Origin: CAYMJK01 sp043101635
GTDB lineage: Bacteria > Planctomycetota > Phycisphaerae > Phycisphaerales > UBA1924
Assembly: GCA_043101635.1 (NCBI GenBank)
Contig: JBICIE010000058.1
Coordinates: 1 to 7,299 of the forward strand
Length of the DNA: 7,299 bases
Reading direction: 5' to 3'
Positions within the stretch are counted from its first letter, which is position 1; every line of letters starts with the position of its first letter. The translations under genes and the position numbers were made by a program. The notes under the pieces are model-generated. The model saw only the letters and a program-made list of their open reading frames with translations. It was not told the origin of the DNA and did not search any database. This document shows positions 1-5,975 of this stretch, piece after piece.

Positions 1-375
1 CTCGCCGCCCTCGAGCTTGCCCGGCTTCCAGGTGATCTCAACGCCGGCCAGCGACTGGCCCGGGAAGCGCGGAATGATGTGGAAGTGCACGTGCGGGACT
101 TCCTGGCCCGCGGCGGCGCCGTTGTTCTGGAGCACGTTGTACGCCTCGGCGCCGGTTACCTTGACGATGGCGCGGCAGATGCGGGGCAGGGCCCGGCCGA
201 TGGCCGCGGCGGCCTCGCCAGTGAGCTGATCGAGCGTGGCGACCGACTCCCGGGGCACGACCAGCGTGTGGCCGCGGGCCAGCGGGCCGATGTCGAGGAA
301 GGCGAAGACGTGGTCGTCCTCGTAGACCCTGTGGGAGGGGATCTCGCCGGCGATGATGCGGTCGAAGATGGTCAT
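1..375 (-). CDS. HIT-family (histidine triad) hydrolase, partial at C-terminus
   Basis: The first 125 residues of a histidine-triad protein are visible; the stop codon lies beyond the left edge. HIT proteins of this branch (HinT-like) are small cytosolic enzymes that hydrolyse nucleoside phosphoramidates or related nucleotidyl conjugates. What is seen: the N-terminus MTIFDRIIAGEIPSHRVYED matches the usual family opening, followed by FLDIGPLARGHTLVVPRE (about residues 27-44), a conserved N-N-G around residues 84-86, and the triad H95-V-H97-F-H99-I-I, which holds the catalytic histidine. The family is usually about 110-145 residues long, so little should be missing. The ATG at 375-373 is chosen because the family homology begins there. 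No Shine-Dalgarno is visible upstream, where the sequence is pyrimidine-rich on the coding strand. The gene is divergent from mutL. The family is certain; the exact substrate is unknown. Confidence 0.93.
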   Translation of the reverse strand, partial: MTIFDRIIAGEIPSHRVYEDDHVFAFLDIGPLARGHTLVVPRESVATLDQLTGEAAAAIGRALPRICRAIVKVTGAEAYNVLQNNGAAAGQEVPHVHFHIIPRFPGQSLAGVEITWKPGKLEGGE

Positions 376-380
376 GGGGG

Positions 381-386
381 AGGGTA
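381..386 (-). promoter_or_regulatory. Possible -10 box for the HIT gene (TACCCT)
   Basis: On the minus strand the hexamer TACCCT fits the loose TANNNT -10 pattern and ends 5 bases before the HIT start codon. With no Shine-Dalgarno present, transcription starting at or next to the ATG (a leaderless message) is conceivable. No convincing -35 box is seen, so this is weak. Confidence 0.18.
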
Positions 387-406
387 GGAGAAAGCGAAGA
401 GCGAAC
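383..406 (-). repeat. Heptamer repeat tract, HIT-side arm (2 units plus tail)
   Basis: Read on the minus strand from 405 downward, this is TTCGCTC (405-399), TTCGCTT (398-392), TCTCCTA (391-385) and CC. It is the inverted counterpart of the longer tract at 494-530, which ends in TCTGCTACC. The two arms differ mainly by whole 7-base units, as expected for tandem repeats that gain and lose copies. It lies immediately upstream of the HIT start codon and overlaps its possible -10 box. Confidence 0.7.
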
Positions 407-493
407 AGGCCCCGAGGGCCGGGAACGCCGACAGCACGCGCAGCCTCGACCCCGGGGCATGCTCGCTCCTCCTTGCCTCGCCTCTTCTGAGTG

Positions 494-530
494 TTCGCTT
501 TTCGCTCTTCGTTGTTCGCTTTCTGCTACC
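494..530 (+). repeat. Heptamer tandem repeat, mutL-side arm (4 units plus tail)
   Basis: Four adjacent 7-base units are present: TTCGCTT (494-500), TTCGCTC (501-507), TTCGTTG (508-514) and TTCGCTT (515-521). They are followed by a diverged unit TCTGCTA (522-528) and CC. The tract lies in the divergent HIT/mutL intergenic region, 39 bases before the mutL start. It forms an imperfect inverted repeat with 383-406. Its function is unknown; it could be a dispersed short tandem repeat of the genome, or binding sites shared by the two promoters. Confidence 0.75.
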
Positions 531-555
531 GACACCCTTCCGCTCCTCCTCACCT

Positions 556-561
556 TACAAT
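556..561 (+). promoter_or_regulatory. Possible -10 box for the mutL operon (TACAAT)
   Basis: TACAAT differs by one base from the TATAAT consensus and stands out in the surrounding C/T-rich sequence. It ends 8 bases before the mutL ATG, which would put the transcription start at about 567-570, on or next to the start codon. There is no Shine-Dalgarno between it and the ATG, which fits a leaderless or nearly leaderless mRNA. No good -35 is seen at 16-18 bases; a CCGACA at 529-534 is 21 bases away. The promoter would serve mutL, xseA, xseB and probably the prepilin peptidase gene. Confidence 0.35.
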
Positions 562-569
562 CGCTCCCA

Positions 570-2489
570 ATGAGCCCCACCGCCACGGATGTCGAGCGGG
601 CGACGGCCGGCGAGCGCCGACCGATTCGAGCCTTGTCGCCCTTGGTGGCCAGCCAGATCGCCGCGGGGGAGGTAGTCGAGCGGCCGGCCTCGGTCGTCAA
701 GGAACTGGTCGAGAACGCGCTCGATGCCGGGGCGTCGCGGATCGCTGTCGAACTGGAGCGCGGCGGGATCGAACTGATCCGGGTGCGCGATGATGGCTGC
801 GGGCTGCCGGCGGAGCAGCTCGCGCTGGCTGTGGCAGCGCACGCGACGAGCAAGATCACGGACCCGGAGGATCTGGACCGGATCGCGACGATGGGGTTCC
901 GCGGCGAGGCGCTGGCATCCATCGCAAGCGTGTCGCGCCTGAGCATGCGCTCGCGGGCAGCGGAGGCGCCGGGGGCGAGCGAGATCGCGGGCGAGGGGGA
1001 TGTGTTCGCGCCGGTGCGCCCGGCATCCGGGCCGGTAGGCACGACCGTGACGGTGCGGAACCTGTTCTTCAACACGCCGGCTCGCCGGAAGTTCCTGCGG
1101 ACGCCGCAGACTGAGCAGCAGCGGTGCGCCGAGATCGTGCGGGCGCTGGCGATGGCGCGCCCGGCGATCGGGTTCACGTTGACCGCCGATGGGCGCGCAT
1201 TGGTGGATGTGCCGGCGCAGCAGGGGCCGCGGGATCGGCTGCTGGCGATCCTGGGGGCGGAACTGGAATCGGAGTTGATCGAAGTCTCGGCGGACGAGTT
1301 CGACGGCCCGGGCGGCGTGGCGCTGTGGGGGCTGGCGGGGCTGCCGAGCATCTCGCGGGCGACGACGCGGGCCCAGCACGTCTTCATCAACGGCCGGCCG
1401 GTGAACGACCGGACGATCCAGCACGCGATCAAGGAGGCGTACCGGGGGCTGATCGAGCCGGGGCGGCATCCATCGGTCGCGCTGCTGCTGGAGATGGACC
1501 CGCGCTCGGTGGATGTCAACGTGCATCCGGCGAAGGCGGAGGTGCGCTTCCGGGACTCGGGGCTGGTGCACAGCGTGACGCTGCGGTCGCTGCGCGAGGC
1601 GCTGAAGCGGGCGGATCTGACGCCGTCGGTGGCGTCGCTTCGGCCGCAGTCGTACGGGGCGAGTGCGGTGCTGCCGGGGAGTGGCCGGCCCGCCTTCGGC
1701 GAGTACTTCGCGCGCCCGCAGGGGCCGGCGGCGGAGCGGCTGGACTACCAGACGCTGCGGAGCGCCCTGCAGCCGCGGCCGGCGCCAGGTACAGAGACTG
1801 AATCGCGCGCGCAGGGTGAGCAGATCGAGCGAGTGGAGCAGGACGCGGTGGGCTTTGCCGGTGAACCGCCAGCGGCTTCGATCGAGCCTTCGCCGCTGAC
1901 CGGAAGGCCGCGGCTGACCTCACTGCAGGTGCACAACAGCTACGTCGTGACACAGGATGAGCAGGGGGTGGTGATCGTCGATCAGCACGCGCTGCACGAG
2001 CGGGCGATGTTCGAACTGCTGGTGGCGCGGATCGCCGAGGCGGGGGATCTGGAGAGCCAGCGGCTGCTGGTTCCGGCGCCGGTACCGATGACGCAGGCGC
2101 AGGCGGAGAAGCTGGAGGCGCTGGCGCCGCTGCTGAAGCGGATCGGGATCGAGGCCGAGCCGCTGGGGCCACGGGCGCTGGGCGTGCAGGCGTTCCCGTC
2201 CTTCCTGTTCGAGCGCGGCGTCGAGGCCGAGGAGTTCGTGCGGGAACTGCTGGAGAAGGCGGAGCGCGATGAGCTGGTCCCGGACAGCGAGGAGGCGCTA
2301 CGGGAAGTGCTGGACATGATGAGCTGCAAGGCCGCGGTCAAGGCGGGCGACCGGCTGACGGGGGAGGATCTGGAGGCCCTGCTGGCGCTGCGCGAGCGGG
2401 TGGAGCGGTCGAGCAACTGCCCGCATGGGCGGCCGACGTCGGTGCGGCTCACGATTCGGGATCTGGAGCGGTTGTTTGGGCGGGTGTGA
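570..2489 (+). CDS. mutL: DNA mismatch repair protein MutL with endonuclease motif
   Basis: 639 residues. MutL is the GHKL ATPase that couples mismatch recognition by MutS to strand incision. N-terminal ATPase motifs: E45/N49 in VKELVENALDAG (magnesium and ATP binding), D74-D-G-C-G78, ATSK at 92-95, GFRGEAL at 109-115, NTPARRKFL at 168-176 and VDVNVHPAKAEVRF at 314-327. A variable linker covers about 350-448; the C-terminal dimerisation domain follows. That domain has the full metal-dependent nuclease motif DQHA-LH-E-RAMF-E (471-482), plus S-C586-K and C617-P-H-G-R-P, the usual metal-site partners. MutL should therefore nick DNA itself, as in bacteria without MutH. QRLLVP at 497-502 matches the known sliding-clamp-binding motif of MutL. 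The ATG at 570 is preferred over one at 459, whose extra 37 residues would translate the upstream repeat tract; about 16 residues still precede the usual N-terminus. First gene of the operon. Confidence 0.97.
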   Translation: MSPTATDVERATAGERRPIRALSPLVASQIAAGEVVERPASVVKELVENALDAGASRIAVELERGGIELIRVRDDGCGLPAEQLALAVAAHATSKITDPEDLDRIATMGFRGEALASIASVSRLSMRSRAAEAPGASEIAGEGDVFAPVRPASGPVGTTVTVRNLFFNTPARRKFLRTPQTEQQRCAEIVRALAMARPAIGFTLTADGRALVDVPAQQGPRDRLLAILGAELESELIEVSADEFDGPGGVALWGLAGLPSISRATTRAQHVFINGRPVNDRTIQHAIKEAYRGLIEPGRHPSVALLLEMDPRSVDVNVHPAKAEVRFRDSGLVHSVTLRSLREALKRADLTPSVASLRPQSYGASAVLPGSGRPAFGEYFARPQGPAAERLDYQTLRSALQPRPAPGTETESRAQGEQIERVEQDAVGFAGEPPAASIEPSPLTGRPRLTSLQVHNSYVVTQDEQGVVIVDQHALHERAMFELLVARIAEAGDLESQRLLVPAPVPMTQAQAEKLEALAPLLKRIGIEAEPLGPRALGVQAFPSFLFERGVEAEEFVRELLEKAERDELVPDSEEALREVLDMMSCKAAVKAGDRLTGEDLEALLALRERVERSSNCPHGRPTSVRLTIRDLERLFGRV

Positions 2490-2492
2490 GTC

Positions 2493-4079
2493 ATGACGCG
2501 TCCGCTGTTCGATCCGAAGCGCATGCGGAAGCAGGCCGAGGCGGAGGCCGGGAGCAGTTCCAGTCGGCTCGGAGAGCCGACCGACCCGGCGACCGATGCG
2601 CCGATGAAGGTGTCCGATCTGGCGGCCCGCATCGGACGGGCGCTGGAGACGCTGCCGCAGAAGATCCGCGTCGTCGGCGAGGTCAGCGGCTTCCGCGAGC
2701 GGACGCACTGGTACTTCGACCTGAAGGATGAGCAGGCGCTGGTGAACTGCGTGATGTTCGCCTCGGCAGCTCGCCGGGTCGGCTTTCCCATGCAGTCGGG
2801 GGCGCAGGTCGTCCTTACCGGGCGGATCGAGTTCTACCGGCCGCAGGGGAAGGTGTCGCTGATCGTCGAGCGGATCGAGCCCGTGGGCGCGGGGGCCCGG
2901 GATCTGGCGCTCAAGGCGCTGTGCGATGAGCTGCGGAAGCTGGGCTGGTTCGACGAGGAGCGCAAGCGTCCGCTGCCGGCGATGCCGCGCCGGGTGGCGG
3001 TGATCACCAGCCGCACGGGCGCCGCGCTGCAGGATGTGCTGGACACGATGCGCCGGCGGTGCGCAGCGGTCGGAGTGGCGCTGATCGATGTGCGGGTGCA
3101 GGGGGAGGGCGCGGCAGGCGAGATCACCCGGGCGCTGCGGTGGGTTGCGCGCGCGCACGAGGCGCTGCGCGTGGACGCCATCATCCTGACCCGCGGCGGG
3201 GGCTCGACCGAGGATCTGTGGGCGTTCAACGAGCGGATCGTGGCCCGGGCGGTGCTGGAGAGCCCCATCCCGGTGGTTGCGGCGATCGGGCACGAGACGG
3301 ACACGACGGTGGCGGAACTGGTCGCCGACTGCCGCGCGGCGACGCCGACGCAGGCGGCGATGCGGATCACGCCGGATGGCGCGGCGATCCTGGAGCAGCT
3401 TGACGCGACGGCGTCGCGCCTGGGGCGGACGCTGCGGCGCGACCTGGCCCGGCGGCGCCAGCGGGTGGAGGATCTGGGGCGGCGCAGCGCGCTGCGGGAC
3501 GCGCGGGGGCTGGTGGCGCCGAGCGCATCACGCGTGGAGTTTGCCCTGCGGAGCCTGCGCGGGGCCGCGCGCGGGCAGATCAGCGCGCAAGCCGCGCGCG
3601 TTGGACGACTCGAGAGCAAGCTGGCGCGCCTGCGTCCCGGCGAGGGGATTGCCCGCCGGCAGAGCCGGCTGGAGGTCGCGACGCGCCGGCTGCATGACGC
3701 GATGCGCGGGCGGCTGGCGCCAGGGCGGCTGGAGACGCTGGACGCCCAGCTTGCGCGGGCCGCGGCCCTCCCCATCGAGCGTGCCGCGGGGCGGCTGCGC
3801 CGGGCGGAGGGGACGCTGCGGGCGGTAAGCCCGCTGGGGGTGCTCGGGCGGGGCTACTCGGTCACGCTCACCGCGGACGGGCGGCTCGTGCGCTCGCCCG
3901 CGGATGTCCGCACAGGGGACGCGATCCGGACGAAACTCGCTGAGGGGGAGATCCGGTCGGTGGTCGGGCGGCCGGGGGCGGGATCGTCGCGCCCGGCCCG
4001 GCGGTCGAAGCGACAGTCAAGGGATCCGGCGGACCAGATGGACCTATTCTCGGCGGATGGTGATGCGGGCGGCGCCTGA
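2493..4079 (+). CDS. xseA: Exodeoxyribonuclease VII large subunit
   Basis: 528 residues, the catalytic subunit of exonuclease VII, which degrades single-stranded DNA from either end. Order: an N-terminal extension (1-37), an OB-fold DNA-binding domain (about 38-130, with VGEVSGF and HWYFDLKDE), the nuclease core (about 135-300), a long Arg-rich helical region (300-445) that in this family carries the small-subunit binding coiled coil, and the conserved C-terminal SPLGVLGRGYSV (446-457). Core residues: D181 in TGAALQD, R234 in TRGGGSTEDLWAFN, and H267/D270 in GHETDTT; these match the known essential Asp, Arg, His and Asp. The tail, rich in Arg, Ser and Pro, ends QMDLFSADGDAGGA and holds a clamp-motif-like QMDLF (515-519). 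The gene starts 3 bases after mutL stops and lacks a clear Shine-Dalgarno, so coupling to mutL is likely. An internal ATG at 2604 (M38) is an alternative start. Confidence 0.96.
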   Translation: MTRPLFDPKRMRKQAEAEAGSSSSRLGEPTDPATDAPMKVSDLAARIGRALETLPQKIRVVGEVSGFRERTHWYFDLKDEQALVNCVMFASAARRVGFPMQSGAQVVLTGRIEFYRPQGKVSLIVERIEPVGAGARDLALKALCDELRKLGWFDEERKRPLPAMPRRVAVITSRTGAALQDVLDTMRRRCAAVGVALIDVRVQGEGAAGEITRALRWVARAHEALRVDAIILTRGGGSTEDLWAFNERIVARAVLESPIPVVAAIGHETDTTVAELVADCRAATPTQAAMRITPDGAAILEQLDATASRLGRTLRRDLARRRQRVEDLGRRSALRDARGLVAPSASRVEFALRSLRGAARGQISAQAARVGRLESKLARLRPGEGIARRQSRLEVATRRLHDAMRGRLAPGRLETLDAQLARAAALPIERAAGRLRRAEGTLRAVSPLGVLGRGYSVTLTADGRLVRSPADVRTGDAIRTKLAEGEIRSVVGRPGAGSSRPARRSKRQSRDPADQMDLFSADGDAGGA

Positions 4080-4109
4080 GTTCCGGGGCGCGCCGTGCGC
4101 TCGCGTTCG

Positions 4110-4164
4110 GCCTGTGCAGGACAGGCAATCGTGGCAGGCCCCCCACGGAGTGGGGCGGTACCCA
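4110..4164 (+). other. Hairpin-forming xseA-xseB spacer
   Basis: The 95-base spacer can form a perfect 6-bp hairpin GCCTGT/ACAGGC (4110-4115 with 4121-4126, 5-base loop) and a second one CCCCAC/GTGGGG (4141-4146 with 4150-4155, loop GGA). Two competing stems share its arms: CGTGG/CCACG (4130-4134 with 4143-4147) and TGGG/CCCA (4151-4154 with 4161-4164). The last touches the first base of the xseB ribosome-binding site. There is no T-run, so a Rho-independent terminator is unlikely. The fold could tune xseB translation, but short stems arise easily by chance in GC-rich DNA. Confidence 0.3.
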
Positions 4165-4169
4165 GGAAG
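4164..4169 (+). promoter_or_regulatory. Ribosome-binding site of xseB (AGGAAG)
   Basis: AGGAAG lies 5 bases before the GTG at 4175 and decides that start. The overlapping ATG at 4173 is followed at once by TGA (ATGTGA) and cannot start a protein. This is one of only a few recognisable Shine-Dalgarno sequences in the window. Confidence 0.7.
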
Positions 4170-4174
4170 CTGAT

Positions 4175-4456
4175 GTGAGCGATTCGACGCCGGAATCCGA
4201 GGCCAAGCTCAGCTTCGAAGACGCCCTCGAGCAGGTCGAGCAGATCGTCGAGGCCATCGAAAGCGGAGAGATCGGCCTGGAGCGCTCCATCGCCGAGTAC
4301 GAGCGCGGCATGGAACTGCTCAAGCGCTGCCGCCAGATGCTGGCCCGGGCCGAGCAGAAGGTCGAGGAAGTCACCGGGCGCATGCAGCAGGAGGCGCCGC
4401 CGGCCGATGAAGGGGGGCCGCCGGCTCAGGCCGGGGGCGAGGAACCGCCCTTCTGA
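4175..4456 (+). CDS. xseB: Exodeoxyribonuclease VII small subunit
   Basis: 93 residues, slightly longer than the usual 70-85. XseB is a small helical protein; several copies bind each XseA and are needed for a stable, controlled exonuclease VII. The family core is clear: LSFEDALEQVEQIVEAIESG (12-31), then SIAEYERGMELLKRCRQML (38-56) and a final helix AEQKVEEVTGRM, together the two-helix hairpin of the family. The last 20 or so residues are a low-complexity Pro/Gly/Glu tail, probably disordered, that accounts for the extra length. The start is GTG, supported by AGGAAG at a 5-base distance. The stop codon TGA (4454-4456) overlaps the next gene's ATG by one base. Its place directly after xseA confirms the assignment of both. 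Confidence 0.95.
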   Translation: MSDSTPESEAKLSFEDALEQVEQIVEAIESGEIGLERSIAEYERGMELLKRCRQMLARAEQKVEEVTGRMQQEAPPADEGGPPAQAGGEEPPF

Positions 4457-5841
4457 TGCGTCTGCTGCTGCTCCAGACCGGCTTCATCATCTACTGGCTG
4501 CTGTTCGTCTTCGCCTTCGGCGCGTGCGTCGGGTCGCTGATCAACGTGCTGGTGTACCGCATGCCGCGGGGCATCAGCGTGATCACCCCGCCCTCGGCCT
4601 GCCCGAAGTGCCACACCCGCCTGCGCTGGCGCGACAACATCCCGGTGCTGGGGTGGATCATGCTCCGCGGCAAGTGCCGGTACTGCCAGGCGCCGATTTC
4701 GGCGGAGTACCCGATTGTCGAGGCGATCGTCGGGGCGCTGTTCGCCCTGGCGCTGACGGCGTGTTTCCTGATCCCGCCCGGGGCCGACCTGCTCGGCGTC
4801 CCGATCCACGCGGTGCGCCCCGACTGGGCCCAGCCGCCGAACCGGCCGGGCGAGGTGTTCCCGATCTTCCTGATCCTGCTGACGCTGCTGGGGTCGCTGA
4901 TCGCGATGACGATCGTCGATGCCCGCACCTTCACGATCCCGCTGGCGCTGGCGTGGGTTCCCGCGATCGTCGGGATCGTCGGCGCGCCGCTGGCGGCGCT
5001 CTGGGCCCACTCGCGGACGCAGATGGGCCTGCGGGCGCCGGCGGAGACGTGGTCGTGGGCGATCGCCTCGCCGGGGCCGTACGGCTGGTACGGGGTCGGG
5101 CTGGCGCTCGGCGGCGCCGCGGGCGTGCTGCTGTCCAACGTGCTGCTCCGGCTCGGGCTGCTGCGCCAGAGCTTCGCGGACTACGACGAATGGGAGAAGC
5201 AGGCGCTGGCGGACGCCGCGGCGGAGGCTGCGACCGAAGGCGAGACGGCGGGCAGCGCTGTCGAGACAGGGCAACCGACAGCAGCCGACAGCGCCGGCGC
5301 CGCCCACATGTGGATCCAGTACCCCCACGCCCGGCGCGAGATGTTCAAGGAACTGCTGTTCGTGGGGCCGCCGATCGCCCTGGCGCTGATCGGTGGGATG
5401 GTGGCGGTGAAACTCGCCGGGGCCGGGCCGAGCCCGGTCACCGGCGCCATGACGGCGAAGGTCGCGGTCCCGCTGTGGCTGGACGCCCTCAGCGGCGCCC
5501 TGCTTGGCTATCTCGTCGGGGCCGGCGTGGTCTGGGGCGTGCGGATCCTCGGCTCGCTGGGCTTCGGCAAGGAGGCCATGGGCCTCGGGGACGTACACCT
5601 GATGGCGGCGGTCGGGGCGTGCCTGGGATGGATCGACGCCACGCTGGCCTTCTTCGGGGCGGCGTTCGTGGGGCTGGCCTGGACGATCCTGGCGGGGCTC
5701 AGTTCGGGGCGGCTGAACCGGGCGATGCCGTACGGCCCGTTCCTGGCAGTGTCGACGATCCTGGTCTGGCTCTTCAAGCCCGCCATCGAGGTCGGGCTCG
5801 GGGCGCTGCTGGGACATAGCGGGCCGGTTTCCCTCCCATAA
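4456..5841 (+). CDS. Type IV prepilin peptidase (A24 family), enlarged form
   Basis: 461 residues, against roughly 250-290 in typical PilD/GspO/ComC enzymes. These inner-membrane aspartyl proteases cut the leader from type IV pilins and pseudopilins; many also N-methylate the new N-terminus. Seen: a membrane helix at 8-28, GSLINVLVYRMP (26-37), and a cytosolic zinc loop with two Cys pairs, C49-x2-C52 and C74-x2-C77, around RDNIPVLGWIMLRG. The catalytic aspartates are D155 (IVDARTFTIP) and D379 (GLGDVHLMAAVGACLGW). The second motif is GxGDxH where most homologues have GxGDxK. The aspartates lie 224 residues apart, much more than the roughly 65 of typical enzymes. The inserted part (about 165-340) has hydrophobic segments near 165-183, 213-237 and 301-320, and a hydrophilic Ala/Glu/Thr-rich linker (240-285) with less G/C-biased codons. 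The ATG overlaps the xseB stop (TGATG), with GAGGAA 11 bases upstream, so translation is probably coupled. Target pilins are unknown. Confidence 0.93.
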   Translation: MRLLLLQTGFIIYWLLFVFAFGACVGSLINVLVYRMPRGISVITPPSACPKCHTRLRWRDNIPVLGWIMLRGKCRYCQAPISAEYPIVEAIVGALFALALTACFLIPPGADLLGVPIHAVRPDWAQPPNRPGEVFPIFLILLTLLGSLIAMTIVDARTFTIPLALAWVPAIVGIVGAPLAALWAHSRTQMGLRAPAETWSWAIASPGPYGWYGVGLALGGAAGVLLSNVLLRLGLLRQSFADYDEWEKQALADAAAEAATEGETAGSAVETGQPTAADSAGAAHMWIQYPHARREMFKELLFVGPPIALALIGGMVAVKLAGAGPSPVTGAMTAKVAVPLWLDALSGALLGYLVGAGVVWGVRILGSLGFGKEAMGLGDVHLMAAVGACLGWIDATLAFFGAAFVGLAWTILAGLSSGRLNRAMPYGPFLAVSTILVWLFKPAIEVGLGALLGHSGPVSLP

Positions 5842-5938
5842 CCGACAGCGACAGGCGGCTTCGCGCAGAAGTTGCGGCCATGCCGCCGGAATCTGCCGAT
5901 GTATCGCCCGGATATCCCGCCTCACAGGCACATTGATC

Positions 5939-5953
5939 GCCGGCGGAGCCGGC
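5939..5953 (+). other. Small palindrome upstream of the lipoprotein gene
   Basis: GCCGGC-gga-GCCGGC forms a 6-bp hairpin with a 3-base loop, ending 10 bases before the ribosome-binding site. Each arm is itself palindromic, so it is equally a direct repeat. The 134-base spacer 5842-5975 also holds a 5-bp GCGGC/GCCGC hairpin (5874-5886) and GGATATCC (5910-5917). There is no T-run terminator and no convincing promoter, though one is expected because the preceding gene has stopped well upstream. Confidence 0.3.
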
Positions 5954-5963
5954 CACGAGCAAC

Positions 5964-5969
5964 GGAGAG
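5964..5969 (+). promoter_or_regulatory. Ribosome-binding site of the OmpA-domain lipoprotein (GGAGAG)
   Basis: GGAGAG sits 6 bases before the ATG at 5976 and supports that start over the in-frame ATG at 5985, which would shorten the signal peptide's charged end by three residues. Confidence 0.65.
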
Positions 5970-5975
5970 TCACGG

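Noticed and set aside
408..420. GGCCC-cga-GGGCC hairpin as a terminator
   Set aside because: The stem is only 5 bp, has no T-run, and lies upstream of both divergent genes, where a terminator would make no sense.
459..569. Upstream in-frame ATG that would extend MutL by 37 residues
   Set aside because: The extension would translate the heptamer repeat tract and has no similarity to MutL N-termini. The possible TACAAT promoter box also lies inside it.
38..1519. Long open frame on the minus strand (493 codons) across the HIT gene, the intergenic region and the start of mutL
   Set aside because: It reads low-complexity Arg/Ser/Pro sequence with no family resemblance, spans two well-identified genes, and is a GC-rich shadow. 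The true minus-strand gene at 1-375 is in a different frame.
2834..3775. Minus-strand open frame opposite xseA
   Set aside because: It is Arg/Ser/Ala-rich shadow sequence. The xseA frame on the plus strand carries all family motifs.
5275..5292. Direct repeat CCGACAGC (twice) in the prepilin peptidase linker, seen again just after the gene
   Set aside because: Eight-base repeats in a low-complexity Ala/Thr/Ser-coding linker are expected by chance and show no target-site or element structure.
4407..5819. Second plus-strand open frame of 470 codons overlapping the prepilin peptidase
   Set aside because: It is an Arg/Gly/Ala-rich shadow in another frame, with no motif and no ribosome-binding site.
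4426..5973. Minus-strand open frame of 515 codons opposite the prepilin peptidase
   Set aside because: It is longer than the real gene but Arg/Gln/His/Pro-rich and without any domain. The plus-strand frame has both catalytic aspartates, zinc cysteines and membrane helices.
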